A DNA stretch of 64,000 bases from an uncultured Dokdonia sp. (lineage in GTDB: Bacteria; Bacteroidota; Bacteroidia; Flavobacteriales; Flavobacteriaceae). Location of the stretch: assembly GCF_937910895.1 (NCBI RefSeq), contig NZ_CALEMI010000040.1, forward strand, positions 1-64,000, read 5' to 3'. The translations under genes and the position numbers were made by a program. Within the stretch, counting starts at the first letter, position 1. Every line of letters starts with the position of its first letter. Below, one piece after another: positions 17,916 through 26,985 of the stretch. The notes beneath the pieces are model-generated. The model saw only the letters and a list, made by a program, of their open reading frames with translations, had not been told where the DNA came from and did no database searches.

Positions 17916-18488
17916 AGTACGATATGAAGCCCAATTTTAAAACCAATCCTTAGCGTTTTTATACTGATTTTTCAACAGGATTAAAAAAAGAATATGGAGC
18001 ATAGAATATAGACTAATTAAAAAGGAGAAATCTCAAATAACAAAAAACAAACCTCAAAAGTCTTGTTTGTTAACTTGATGTTTTCTGATTCACTCTAATG
18101 AAAAAAAGAAGACCATTCTATTTGTGAAATATATTATTATAGTTTCCGCTTTCGCGAAATCAAATTAATCAGTCATCTCGAGCGTAGTCGAGAGATCACA
18201 CAAGAAGCTCCATGCTACGTTTGCATACTGTTATGTGATTTCTCGTCACTCAAACCTCGCTCTGTCGAAAGGACGCAACTCTTCAAACAAAACATCCAGC
18301 ATTCAGCAACTTCCAAATTCCAAAAAAACAAATCTCAAAAAAACTTCCCACACCCAGTCTCTTTTCTTTCATCTTTTTTCTCTTCTCTCAAAAATGCTTC
18401 CCACACCAGACAAAACATCCAGCATCCTACAAATTTCAATTTCGATTTCAACAAATTATAAAGTATCTTCACAGAGAAGAAAAAACGT
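17916..18488. repeat. Intergenic zone with dispersed repeats
   Basis: Holds a half palindrome at about 18147-18160 (CCGCTTTCGCGAAAT), a flavobacterial dispersed repeat at 18171-18275 (GTCATCTCGA..TCGAGAGATCACAC..TGTGATTTCTCGTCACTC..CTCTGTCGAAAGGAC), and a pyrimidine-rich block at 18300-18440 (CCAGTCTCTTTTCTTTCATC) related to 9646-9858 and 33231-33600. The 85-aa ORF at 18235 is made of this repeat text and is not a gene. Confidence 0.6.
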
Positions 18489-19028
18489 ATGAAACCACTA
18501 GTATTTATTTTTTGTTTATTCGCTTTCGCGAAAGCGTACCCACAACAACCTGTAGCCCAATCTGGAAATGTAATTCCTGAGTTTGGAAAAACCTATAAAA
18601 CCCCCAATCCTGATTTTAAAACAGATACCGATTTGGTGTTTAAAGCCGTTTTTGATGTCTCCAAAGCACCCGAAGATCCCAGTGTGCGAAATCCGTATAT
18701 CGAAACCATTGCACGTTTTCTGAATATGCACGAAAGCGCTGGCGTTCCTGTAAAAAATCTGCACGTACGTATGGCAATGCACGGACAGGCATCCTATGGA
18801 TTACTGACCAATGAAGCGTATAAAGAAAAATTTGGCGTTGATAACCCGAACATTAAATTACTCGAAGCGATTGATAAAGCAGGTGTCGATATTATTTTAT
18901 GTGGTCAAACGGCGGGCGCTCGAAATATTACCGAAGATCGTCGTTTACCACTGACCCAAACCGCACTTTCGGCGATGACGATTTTGATTCAGTCGCAAGG
19001 GGAAGGGTTTCGACTGATTGCTTTTTAG
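18489..19028 (+). CDS. Exported DsrE/DsrF-like family protein
   Basis: 179 aa with a short signal peptide (LVFIFCLFAFAKAYPQ). The FAFAKA part of that signal is encoded by a full GCTTTCGCGAAAGC palindrome (18522-18535). The mature fold matches DsrE-like proteins: LVFKAVFDV, FLNMHESAGVPVKNLHVRMAMHGQASYGLL, NPNIKLLEAIDKAGVDIILCGQTAGARN. The CGQ cysteine corresponds to the conserved Cys of DsrE/YchN-type sulfur-relay proteins. A sulfur function is plausible but unproven in an exported form. It precedes the first M20 amidohydrolase by 121 bases that contain a short dispersed repeat (CACACTGAGCTTGTCGAAGT). Confidence 0.8.
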   Translation: MKPLVFIFCLFAFAKAYPQQPVAQSGNVIPEFGKTYKTPNPDFKTDTDLVFKAVFDVSKAPEDPSVRNPYIETIARFLNMHESAGVPVKNLHVRMAMHGQASYGLLTNEAYKEKFGVDNPNIKLLEAIDKAGVDIILCGQTAGARNITEDRRLPLTQTALSAMTILIQSQGEGFRLIAF

Positions 19029-19164
19029 TACTTTTAAAATACATGATAATACTCGATACTATTCTCGATAACATTTAATGAGACTCCCGCCAGAGTTTAT
19101 TCAGAGTGTCACACTGAGCTTGTCGAAGTGCGATAATTGAAGAGCGGGAATGAAAATTAGAATT

Positions 19165-20439
19165 ATGAAAAAACACATATTCCCACTACTCCTACTAATG
19201 GTAGGAACTACATTTGCACAAACCAGTTTTGACGCAGACATTGAAGCTGTCAAAGATAAAGTCATTGAATGGCGTCGTGATTTTCACGAAAATCCTGAAT
19301 TGGGAAATCGCGAATTCAAAACCGCAGAGAAAATTGCTAATCATCTTCGTTCTTTAGGCATCGAAGTCCAAACAGGGGTTGCCAAAACAGGGGTTGTCGG
19401 CATTCTAAAAGGAAACAAACCTGGAAAAGTCATCGCCCTTCGTGCCGATATTGATGCGCTTCCGGTGACGGAACGTAATGACTTATCTTTCAAATCAGAA
19501 GTAAAAACCACATTTCTAGGTGCAGAAACAGGTGTGATGCACGCTTGTGGGCATGATACACATACGGCTATTTTAATGGGCGTTGCAGAAGTTCTTGCCA
19601 AGAACAAAGATAAAATCAACGGAACGGTAAAATTCATTTTCCAACCCTCTGAAGAAGGTCCACCACCGGGAGAAGAAGGTGGTGCTAAGTTGATGGTGAA
19701 AGAAGGGGTACTGGAAAACCCTAAAGTAGATGCCATCTTCGGATTGCATATTAATAGTGGTACACCCGTCAATACGATCCGTTACAAACCTGGCGGAACG
19801 ATGGCAGCCACAGAGCGTTTTGTGGTGAATGTTAAAGGAAAACAAACCCATGGGAGTCAGCCGTGGTCTGGGGTGGATCCGATTTATATTTCGGCGAAAA
19901 TCATTGATGGGTTTCAGAGTATTATTTCGAGAGAAAGTAAATTAACCGACGAAGCTGCGGTAATTACCATTGGAAAAATCACATCTGGGCTACGTTTTAA
20001 CATCATTCCTGAAAGCGCAGAGCTGATTGGTACCGTGCGCACATTAGATCCTGATATGCGAACTAAAATCATCAGACGTATGAACGAAATGGCACGAGAC
20101 ATCGCCAAAGCGTACGGAGGCGAAGCCACCATCGAATGGCAAAATATGACAGTGGTAACTTTCAATGATCTTGATCTGACTGCACAAATGCTTCCAACCC
20201 TTCAAAAGGTAGGCGGTACTGAAAATATTCAATTACAGAAAGCCGTAACAGGCGGAGAAGATTTCTCCTTTTTTCAAGAAAAAGTGCCTGGTTTCTATTT
20301 CTTCTTAGGGGGAATGACACCAGGAAATACAGAAGTATTTCCGCATCACACCCCCGATTTCTTTATCGACGAATCTGGCTTCCAATTAGGTGTCAAAGCG
20401 TTAAGTCAGATGAGTATTGATTATTTGAATGGGAAATAA
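19165..20439 (+). CDS. Exported M20 amidohydrolase (hippurate hydrolase/N-acyl amino acid type), paralogue 1
   Basis: 424 aa from ATG 19165, which begins the signal peptide KKHIFPLLLLMVGTTFAQ; the track start adds five residues. M20D motifs: ADIDALPV, HACGHDTHTAILMG (metal-binding Cys and His), FQPSEEGPPPGEEGG (Glu pair), FGLHINSG, and the final HHTPDFFIDE. The enzyme removes acyl groups from amino acids or related amides; exported location suggests scavenging of amides from outside. It is closely similar to the protein at 21367, so this is a tandem duplication with a DUF4287 gene between. The 3' end is partly repeated downstream with hairpins (20456-20680). Confidence 0.92.
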   Translation: MKKHIFPLLLLMVGTTFAQTSFDADIEAVKDKVIEWRRDFHENPELGNREFKTAEKIANHLRSLGIEVQTGVAKTGVVGILKGNKPGKVIALRADIDALPVTERNDLSFKSEVKTTFLGAETGVMHACGHDTHTAILMGVAEVLAKNKDKINGTVKFIFQPSEEGPPPGEEGGAKLMVKEGVLENPKVDAIFGLHINSGTPVNTIRYKPGGTMAATERFVVNVKGKQTHGSQPWSGVDPIYISAKIIDGFQSIISRESKLTDEAAVITIGKITSGLRFNIIPESAELIGTVRTLDPDMRTKIIRRMNEMARDIAKAYGGEATIEWQNMTVVTFNDLDLTAQMLPTLQKVGGTENIQLQKAVTGGEDFSFFQEKVPGFYFFLGGMTPGNTEVFPHHTPDFFIDESGFQLGVKALSQMSIDYLNGK

Positions 20440-20457
20440 ATAGCTTCTTAATGGAGC

Positions 20458-20516
20458 GGGTGGTTGTTTTCTATTTTTTATAATTTGCGTAGCATAAAAA
20501 ATAGAAAACTTTCCGT
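20458..20516 (+). repeat. Hairpin element A (GGGTGGTTG ... CTTTCCGT)
   Basis: Fixed left flank GGGTGGTTG, then a perfect 15-bp stem (20467-20481 with 20494-20508) around the loop AATTTGCGTAGC, then fixed right flank CTTTCCGT. The same flanks with other stem sequences occur at 20581, 22653 and 22769. Confidence 0.85.
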
Positions 20517-20525
20517 GCCACTCTT

Positions 20526-20680
20526 GTCGCCAAATGTCAATAGACTACTTGAATGGGAAGTAAGTTGTTCCTTTTGGAGCGGGTGGTTGTTTTATAAATT
20601 GCGTAATTTATAAAACTTTCCGTACCACTTCTGCTACCAGATGCGTATTGATTATTAGAATGAAAATACTATTTTAAAAT
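20526..20680 (+). repeat. Tandem partial duplications of the amidohydrolase-1 3' end with hairpin B
   Basis: TCAATAGACTACTTGAATGG (20538-) and TATTGATTATTAGAATGAAA (20645-) are diverged copies of the gene's last codons (TATTGATTATTTGAATGGGA). The first copy is followed by TTTTGGAGC and hairpin B: GGGTGGTTG (20581-20589), perfect 11-bp stem TTTTATAAATT/AATTTATAAAA around GCGT, then CTTTCCGT (20616-20623). So the unit [gene end + hairpin] is repeated in tandem. Confidence 0.8.
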
Positions 20681-20714
20681 ATTTATGTACCTTGAAATAG
20701 AAAACGAACTCCCT

Positions 20715-21266
20715 ATGGACAAGATCGACAAAGCCCTACAAAGCATGATTGATAATATGCCTGAAAAGACAGGTAAATCATTAGCGCAATGGAAAGCGCT
20801 TCTCAAAACAACTTCGTTCAGTAAACACTCTGAAGCTGTCAACTTTCTAAAGAAAGAACATCGAGTCACGCATGGCTTTGCAAATACCATTGTCGCTTTA
20901 TCAAAAGAAGAAGACAACTCCCCTGCTGATCTTGTGGAAGCTCAATACAAAGGAAAAGAAAACCTACTTCCTATCTACAAACAATTACTTACGGTCGTTA
21001 AAGGTTTTGGAAATGATGTAATTATTACTCCTAAAAAAACCACGGTGAGTATCATTAGAAAAAAGCAATTTGCTTTAATCAAACCAGCAACCAAAACTCG
21101 TATTGATTTGGGCTTAAAATTAAAAGACACTCCAACCACAGAGCGTCTTGAAAATTCAGGACCTTTTGGTACGATGTGTACGCATCGTGTCAAGGTATCT
21201 CATAGTGATGAGATAGATGATCAACTTATCGGGTGGTTAAAAGAAGCCTATCAAATGGCTGATTAA
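20715..21266 (+). CDS. DUF4287 plus DUF5655 domain protein
   Basis: 183 aa from ATG 20715 (MDKIDKALQSMIDNMPEKTGKSL), the usual DUF4287 start; the ORF track begins ten codons upstream. The N-terminal 65 residues carry the DUF4287 pattern (NMPEKTGKSLAQW..HGFANTIV). The C-terminal about 110 residues match DUF5655, with TVSIIRKKQFALIKPATKTRIDLGLKLK and THRVKVSHSDEIDDQLIGWLKEAY. Both families are uncharacterised; the second may bind nucleic acid or small ligands. Cytosolic, unlike its exported neighbours, so it probably sits by chance inside the duplicated amidohydrolase pair. Confidence 0.8.
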   Translation: MDKIDKALQSMIDNMPEKTGKSLAQWKALLKTTSFSKHSEAVNFLKKEHRVTHGFANTIVALSKEEDNSPADLVEAQYKGKENLLPIYKQLLTVVKGFGNDVIITPKKTTVSIIRKKQFALIKPATKTRIDLGLKLKDTPTTERLENSGPFGTMCTHRVKVSHSDEIDDQLIGWLKEAYQMAD

Positions 21267-21366
21267 CTGACTATATCAACAAAACAGTTCCTTACTTCCA
21301 TAAATTCCCTCAATTAATTCGTATTTTTCAGTCAAATCAATTTGTTATTTACTTCAAACCATACCT

Positions 21367-22641
21367 ATGAAATATACAAAAGCACTCCTTTTAAGTGGGA
21401 TGATTCTTGTGTCCGCTTTCGCGAAAGCGCAATCATTAGAAAAAGAAATTAAGGCAGTAGAATCTAAAGTCATTGAGTGGCGTAGGGATTTTCACCAAAA
21501 TCCAGAACTAGGAAATCGCGAATTCAAAACCGCCGAAAAAATCGCAGCGCACTTAAAATCCTTAGGGATTGAGGTGCAAACAGGTGTTGCCAAAACAGGC
21601 GTCGTAGGAATCTTAAAAGGAAAACGTGACGGAAAAGTAGTCGCTTTGCGTGCCGATATTGACGCATTACCTGTCGAAGAACGTGTGGACTTACCCTTTA
21701 AATCAACCGCTAAAGGAACGTATCGCGGGAATGAAGTGCCTGTGATGCATGCCTGCGGTCACGACACACATATTGCTATTTTAATGGGCGTTGCCGAAGT
21801 ACTCGCAAAAAACAACGACTTTGCAGGAACGGTCAAGTTTATCTTCCAACCTGCCGAAGAGGGAGCACCTCCGGGAGAAGAAGGTGGCGCCGAACTCATG
21901 GTGAAAGAAGGGGTGCTGAAAAACCCTGATGTCGACGCTATTTTTGGATTACACATCGGTGCAGGACAAGACATTGGTACAATTGCGTATAAAGCTGGCG
22001 GAATTATGGCGGCTTCTCAAAGTTTTGAAATCAACGTCAAAGGAAAACAAAGTCACGGTTCGACCCCGTGGACGAGTATCGATCCCATTATGGCATCTGT
22101 CAAAATCATAGACGGACTCCAAACAATTATTTCACGAGAATCCCCACTGACGCAAGAAGCAGCGGTACTTTCGATAGGAAAAATCAATGCGGGTGTGCGT
22201 AGTAATATCATTCCTGAAAGCGCACAAATTATAGGAACGCTCCGTACGCTAGATTATGATATGCAAGCCATGATCAACAAACGTATGCAAGAAATGGTCC
22301 CTGCGATTGCAGCGGCATATCGCGCCGAGGCGACCGTTGATATTTCAAAAGGCTATCCTATTACCTATAACCATTTGGATCTCACAGCACAAATGCTTCC
22401 GTCGATGGAAAAAGCCGCTGGAAAAGAGAATGTAAAACTCATCAAAGCCATTACGGGCGCTGAGGATTTCTCATTCTTTCAGAAAGAAGTGCCTGGAGTA
22501 TATTTCTTCTTAGGTGGTAAAACACCCGGAGATACCAACGCAGCACCGCACCATACTCCTGATTTCTACATTGACGAAAGCGGATTGTTATTAGGTGTGA
22601 AGACGTTTGTGCAAATGACGACGGATTATCTTGGAAGTTAA
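21367..22641 (+). CDS. Exported M20 amidohydrolase, paralogue 2
   Basis: 424 aa, closely similar to the 19165 protein. The signal peptide (LLLSGMILVSAFAKAQ) contains AFAKA from a full GCTTTCGCGAAAGC palindrome (21415-21428), unlike paralogue 1. M20D motifs: ADIDALPVEE, HACGHDTHIAILMG, FQPAEEGAPPGEEGG, FGLHIGAG, HHTPDFYIDE. Same predicted reaction (N-acyl amino acid deacylation) with possible differences in substrate. Its last 36 bases are exactly duplicated at 22720-22755 with hairpins between, a pattern shared with paralogue 1 but not identical in sequence. Confidence 0.92.
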   Translation: MKYTKALLLSGMILVSAFAKAQSLEKEIKAVESKVIEWRRDFHQNPELGNREFKTAEKIAAHLKSLGIEVQTGVAKTGVVGILKGKRDGKVVALRADIDALPVEERVDLPFKSTAKGTYRGNEVPVMHACGHDTHIAILMGVAEVLAKNNDFAGTVKFIFQPAEEGAPPGEEGGAELMVKEGVLKNPDVDAIFGLHIGAGQDIGTIAYKAGGIMAASQSFEINVKGKQSHGSTPWTSIDPIMASVKIIDGLQTIISRESPLTQEAAVLSIGKINAGVRSNIIPESAQIIGTLRTLDYDMQAMINKRMQEMVPAIAAAYRAEATVDISKGYPITYNHLDLTAQMLPSMEKAAGKENVKLIKAITGAEDFSFFQKEVPGVYFFLGGKTPGDTNAAPHHTPDFYIDESGLLLGVKTFVQMTTDYLGS

Positions 22642-22652
22642 AAGTGGTGAAA

Positions 22653-22710
22653 GGGTGGTTGTTTAATAAATTGCGTAATTTTTCTTTACGTAATTTATTA
22701 AACTTTCCGT
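22653..22710 (+). repeat. Hairpin element C
   Basis: GGGTGGTTG (22653-22661), a 17-bp stem with one G-U (22662-22678 with 22686-22702) around TTTTTCT, then CTTTCCGT (22703-22710). Same fixed flanks as elements A, B and D. Confidence 0.85.
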
Positions 22711-22719
22711 TTCTATTTA

Positions 22720-22755
22720 GTTTGTGCAAATGACGACGGATTATCTTGGAAGTTA
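22720..22755 (+). repeat. Exact 36-bp copy of the amidohydrolase-2 3' end
   Basis: Identical to 22605-22640, the last 36 coding bases up to two bases of the stop codon. It is followed by GGTGAAAGGGTGGTTG, as after the real gene end, so the repeat unit is about 115 bp. A shorter third copy (GCAAATGACGACGGATTATC) lies at about 22844-22863, and a decayed fourth around 22990-23012. Confidence 0.9.
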
Positions 22756-22768
22756 GTATCTGGTGAAA

Positions 22769-22827
22769 GGGTGGTTGTTATTGCTTTTTTGTAAAATGCG
22801 GAGCATAAAAAAGGAATAACTTTCCGT
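22769..22827 (+). repeat. Hairpin element D
   Basis: GGGTGGTTG (22769-22777), a 15-bp stem with two non-Watson-Crick positions (22778-22792 with 22805-22819) around AAAATGCGGAGC, then CTTTCCGT (22820-22827). The loop resembles that of element A. Confidence 0.8.
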
Positions 22828-23059
22828 TTATATCCTTGTGAATGCAAATGACGACGGATTATCTAGGTAACTAAATGTGGTGAAAGGTTTTTAAAGAAGA
22901 AAAAACAGTTCTCGACTGCGCTCGAACGGACAATGATTATCAATTCATAGTGTTGGAAAATAAAATAATTAAAGTTTTCCATTTCTATTTCTTTGTATAA
23001 ATGATGACGTGATTTCGATACACTCGACTTGCTGCGAAGTTGGCAATCAACTATAATTT

Positions 23060-23106
23060 AAATACATCACAAAATCACACGTTATTATTTTGTGGTGTAT
23101 TTTTAA
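23060..23106 (+). terminator. Terminator-like hairpin upstream of the DUF2339 gene
   Basis: AAATACATCACAAAAT pairs with ATTTTGTGGTGTATTT (one G-U), followed by TT. It probably ends transcripts from the amidohydrolase side. The rest of 22830-23284 holds decayed repeat text (GAACGGAC, CACTCGACTTG). Confidence 0.6.
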
Positions 23107-23284
23107 CGGGAAATCTTTCGATGTATACATCATATTGTTCTTAAATAAACAACTACAATAATTTGAGTTATATTTAATCTTTGTATAGTAATCGATTAGT
23201 AAACTAAATGAATGAACTCATCTAAAAACGTGTCCCTTTTTGAAAACACAATTCAATCTATGAGCACTTCATTACACCTACACC

Positions 23285-25678
23285 ATGACAGAAAATCAGC
23301 ATAAGATCAATCAGCTTTTTAGTGCCGTAGAAAGGTTATTAAAGAAACAAGAGTCTATCGCTAACGATATTACCTTGTTACGCAATGAAATACAAAAAGT
23401 ACAAGATGCTGAACCAAAAGTCGATGCTGTAAAAGAAAACTCTTCAAAAGAAGAGGCGACAACACCGCCAATTTTTGAAACTGTAAAAGAAGCAGAAGTA
23501 GTTTCCCCTACTCCTGTAGCGAAAGACTCATTTGAAGAACAAAAAATAGAACATACCCCAAAACCAACTGCCACACCTCCTACTAGAAAAAAACCAAAAA
23601 CCAAGAATGAACTCGAAAAGTTTATAGGTGAAAACTTAATCAACAAAATAGGAATTGCCATTACCGTGATTGGTGTTGCCTTAGGTACAAAATACTCTAT
23701 CGAGAACGAATTAGTGAGTCCGCTCACAAGAATTATTTTAGGATACCTTGCTGGAATAGGTCTCTTAGGATTTGGCATCAAACTCAAGAAAAAATACGAA
23801 AACTATAGTGCGGTACTCGTAAGTGGTGCGATTGCTATTCTATATTTCATCACATTTTCGGCATATAACTTTTATGAACTCATTCCGCAGACCATGGCGT
23901 TTGCGCTTATGGTGGTGTTTACCATCTTTAGTGTCATCGCTGCCATCAACTATGACAAGCAAATTATTGCGCATATAGGTTTAGTCGGCGCGTATGCAAT
24001 TCCGTTTTTATTGAGTGATGGCTCTGGGAAGGTAGTGGTATTGTTGAGTTATATGGCGATTATCAATGTGGGAATTTTAATTATTTCTTTCAAAAAATAT
24101 TGGAAACCACTCTACTATTCATCTTTTGGATTAACGTGGATCATTTTCTTAGTTTGGTATGTTGCCGAATTCCAAACCGACTTACATTTTAGTCTAGCAT
24201 TTACGTTTCTTACGATCTTCTTTGTCATTTTTTATCTCACCTTTTTAGCCTACAAACTCATTAAAAATGAAAAGTTTGGGATTGAAAATATTGTGTTACT
24301 TCTTATCAATTCTTTTATATTCTACGGATTAGGATATGCAATTTTAAGTGAACACGAAACAGGCAAAGACCTCGTAGGACTTTTTACACTTTGCAATGCC
24401 ATTGTGCATTTTGTGGTAAGTGTTATCATTTACCGTAAAAAATTAGCCGATAAAAACCTATTCTACTTGGTAGCTGGTTTGGTACTCGTATTTATCACGA
24501 TAACCATTCCTGTACAACTAGATGGTAATTGGGTGACCTTATTATGGGCAGCAGAAGCCGTACTCCTCTTTTGGATTGGAAGAACAAAAAAGATTACGGT
24601 CTATGAAAAGCTATCCTATATAGTGATGATTATCGCATTTTTTAGCTTGTTACAGGATTGGACAGATGCCTATAACTTGTATTATTATGGTTATGACCAA
24701 GTGCAATTGACTACAGTATTCAACATTCATTTTCTAACATCTTTATTAGTGATCACTGCCTTTGGTGCGATACAGTTTATCAACAATACTAAAAAGTACA
24801 TCTCTGCATTTGGCGAACAAAGTGGGCTTACTAAAATCATCTCATTCTTAATTCCTGCGGCACTTATCTTTATTAGTTATTTTGCAATTCGTTTAGAAAT
24901 CTCAGCCTACTGGGATCAGCTGTATAATAATTCTAGTATTTCTAAAAATGCAGATGTTTCTACCTATATAAATAGCGATTATAACTATAGCCTACAAAAT
25001 TTTAAAGCAGTCTGGTTGGTCAATTATTCCTTGTTATTTTTCTCACTACTGGCTTTTATGAATCTTAAAAAGATTAAAAATAACTACTTGACCTACGTCA
25101 GCCTTGTGTTACTAACACTGATGATTTTTGGCTTTTTAGTCCGTGGACTCTATGAATTAAGTGAACTCCGCGAAACGTATTTAGATCAATCATTATCAGA
25201 ATATTATAATAGAGGTTTCTTTTACATCGGCATACGCTATATTTCATTTGTATTTGCAGCACTCGCTATTTTCTTGTGTTATCAACTTACACGACAAGAG
25301 TTTATAAATAAAAAACTTCATATCCTATTTGAAATACTGCTTCATATTACCATACTTTGGACACTAAGTAGCGAACTCATTCATTGGATGGATATGGGCG
25401 CATCAGAGCAATCCTATAAATTAGGACTTAGCATTCTTTGGGGGGTGTATGCACTTTTACTCATCGGGTTAGGCATTTGGAAAAAGAAACAATACCTACG
25501 TATAGGTGCCATTGTATTATTTGGGATTACACTCATCAAACTGTTTGTGTATGATATCTCACACCTCAACACCATTTCAAAAACCATCGTCTTTGTTTCC
25601 TTAGGCGTTTTATTACTTATCATTTCATTTTTATATAACAAATATAAAAGCAGTATCGCTAATGAAACTACAGACTAA
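23285..25678 (+). CDS. DUF2339 multi-pass membrane protein
   Basis: 797 aa. The first 40 residues look like a coiled coil (INQLFSAVERLLKKQESIANDITLLRNEIQK), followed by a Pro/Thr-rich linker to about residue 110. The rest is about 20 hydrophobic segments, starting at the family hallmark FIGENLINKIGIAITVIGVALGTKYSIEN. DUF2339 proteins are large inner-membrane proteins of unknown function, with a fold thought to resemble multi-pass sensors or transporters. The next gene (DUF3999) overlaps by 17 bases. That pairing recurs across bacteria, so the two very likely work together in the envelope. Confidence 0.93.
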   Translation: MTENQHKINQLFSAVERLLKKQESIANDITLLRNEIQKVQDAEPKVDAVKENSSKEEATTPPIFETVKEAEVVSPTPVAKDSFEEQKIEHTPKPTATPPTRKKPKTKNELEKFIGENLINKIGIAITVIGVALGTKYSIENELVSPLTRIILGYLAGIGLLGFGIKLKKKYENYSAVLVSGAIAILYFITFSAYNFYELIPQTMAFALMVVFTIFSVIAAINYDKQIIAHIGLVGAYAIPFLLSDGSGKVVVLLSYMAIINVGILIISFKKYWKPLYYSSFGLTWIIFLVWYVAEFQTDLHFSLAFTFLTIFFVIFYLTFLAYKLIKNEKFGIENIVLLLINSFIFYGLGYAILSEHETGKDLVGLFTLCNAIVHFVVSVIIYRKKLADKNLFYLVAGLVLVFITITIPVQLDGNWVTLLWAAEAVLLFWIGRTKKITVYEKLSYIVMIIAFFSLLQDWTDAYNLYYYGYDQVQLTTVFNIHFLTSLLVITAFGAIQFINNTKKYISAFGEQSGLTKIISFLIPAALIFISYFAIRLEISAYWDQLYNNSSISKNADVSTYINSDYNYSLQNFKAVWLVNYSLLFFSLLAFMNLKKIKNNYLTYVSLVLLTLMIFGFLVRGLYELSELRETYLDQSLSEYYNRGFFYIGIRYISFVFAALAIFLCYQLTRQEFINKKLHILFEILLHITILWTLSSELIHWMDMGASEQSYKLGLSILWGVYALLLIGLGIWKKKQYLRIGAIVLFGITLIKLFVYDISHLNTISKTIVFVSLGVLLLIISFLYNKYKSSIANETTD

Positions 25679-26894
25679 CTTAAGTATAGGAATAGGATTA
25701 CTAGCTTCTTTCTATTCTTATGGGCAGATGCAAGACTATACCTATGCACGTGAGTTAAAAGGAATCAGCGACTCGTGGCACAAAGTCGTTATACCGGAAA
25801 CGATGTTTGGTACGCTTTCGCGAAAGCTAACCGACATTAGACTCTACGGCATTACAAAAGAGAATGATACCATTGAAGCGCCTTATATTCTTCAAAAAAC
25901 CAAAGATCAGGTAACTACTAAAGAAATTACATTCAATACCTTAAATACTTCTCGTAATAACGAAGGCTATTTTTACACCTTTGAAATTCCGTCAACGGCT
26001 CCTATCAATCAAATAGATTTGGATTTTGGACAACAAAACTTTGATTGGAAAGTCAGACTAGAAGGAAGCCAAGACCAACAAGAATGGTTTACCATCACAG
26101 ATGATTACCGAATCGTCTCTATAAAAAATACTTCAACTAATTTTCAATTCAGTACACTCACTTTTCCTGATGCAAAATACCGCTATTTCAAACTGCGCAT
26201 CAACGCCGAATCGGAGCCTGAACTAAAAAAAGTGAGTATCTCACAGCAACATATCATAGAAGGTAACTTCAACGACTACAAGATAAAATCAATTCAAACA
26301 GAAGAAAACAAGCAAGCCCGGCAAACCGAAATCAGCATCGACTTACAATACGCCGTTCCTGTGAGTCACCTAAAAATGAATCCAAAAGCTTCCTATGATT
26401 ACTATAGGCCTGTCACTATCAAATACCTTACAGATAGTATAAAAACAGAAAAAGGATGGATTTATAACTACCGTACCCTCACGTCTGGCGTACTGAATTC
26501 TTTAGGTAAAAACGAATTCAAAGCAAGGAGTAGAGTCATCAAAAAACTCAAAATAGTCATCCATAATCAAGACAATCAACCGCTGGAATATGATGATATT
26601 CAAATCAAAGGATATGCGCACGAACTCATTGCACGTTTTACAGAACCTGCGACCTATTTTTTAACCTACGGAAATGCAGAAGCACGGCTTCCTACCTATG
26701 ATATTCAGAAATTCAAAGAAAATATTCCCACAACACTGACCACCTTAGAACTAGGTGACGAAACGATGATCCAAAAAACCAAAGCAAAGACTACATCCCC
26801 ATTATTTGAAAATAAAATCTGGCTTTGGGCAATCATGGGACTGCTGATCATCATCCTTGGAGGGTTTTCGTTAAAAATGATCAAACAGAAATAA
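25662..26894 (+). CDS. DUF3999 family exported protein with C-terminal membrane anchor
   Basis: 410 aa: a signal peptide (IGIGLLASFYSYGQ), a long beta-rich periplasmic region with two discoidin-like segments (IDLDFGQQNFDWKVRLEGSQD; YRYFKLRINAE), and a C-terminal membrane helix (IWLWAIMGLLIIILGGFSL). The start overlaps the end of the DUF2339 gene, implying translational coupling. A GCTTTCGCGAAAGC palindrome (25814-25827) is within the coding sequence, read as LSRK. Function unknown; the fold suggests binding of sugars or cell-wall material for the DUF2339 partner. Confidence 0.88.
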   Translation: MKLQTNLSIGIGLLASFYSYGQMQDYTYARELKGISDSWHKVVIPETMFGTLSRKLTDIRLYGITKENDTIEAPYILQKTKDQVTTKEITFNTLNTSRNNEGYFYTFEIPSTAPINQIDLDFGQQNFDWKVRLEGSQDQQEWFTITDDYRIVSIKNTSTNFQFSTLTFPDAKYRYFKLRINAESEPELKKVSISQQHIIEGNFNDYKIKSIQTEENKQARQTEISIDLQYAVPVSHLKMNPKASYDYYRPVTIKYLTDSIKTEKGWIYNYRTLTSGVLNSLGKNEFKARSRVIKKLKIVIHNQDNQPLEYDDIQIKGYAHELIARFTEPATYFLTYGNAEARLPTYDIQKFKENIPTTLTTLELGDETMIQKTKAKTTSPLFENKIWLWAIMGLLIIILGGFSLKMIKQK

Positions 26895-26985
26895 TGGTAG
26901 CGTCAAAAATACCTTTAAAAGGAATCTCACCTATTTTTGACCATTCGGCTAAGACCATTGTACTTAAAAAAAATAACACATATCT

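Noticed and set aside
18235-18492. 85-aa ORF before the DsrE-like gene
   Set aside because: It is built from dispersed repeat and low-complexity pyrimidine text and shows no protein-like pattern.
20456-22830. Plain transcription terminators for the amidohydrolases
   Set aside because: The hairpins have fixed flanks outside the stem, weak T runs, and are repeated with gene ends; terminator function alone does not explain this.
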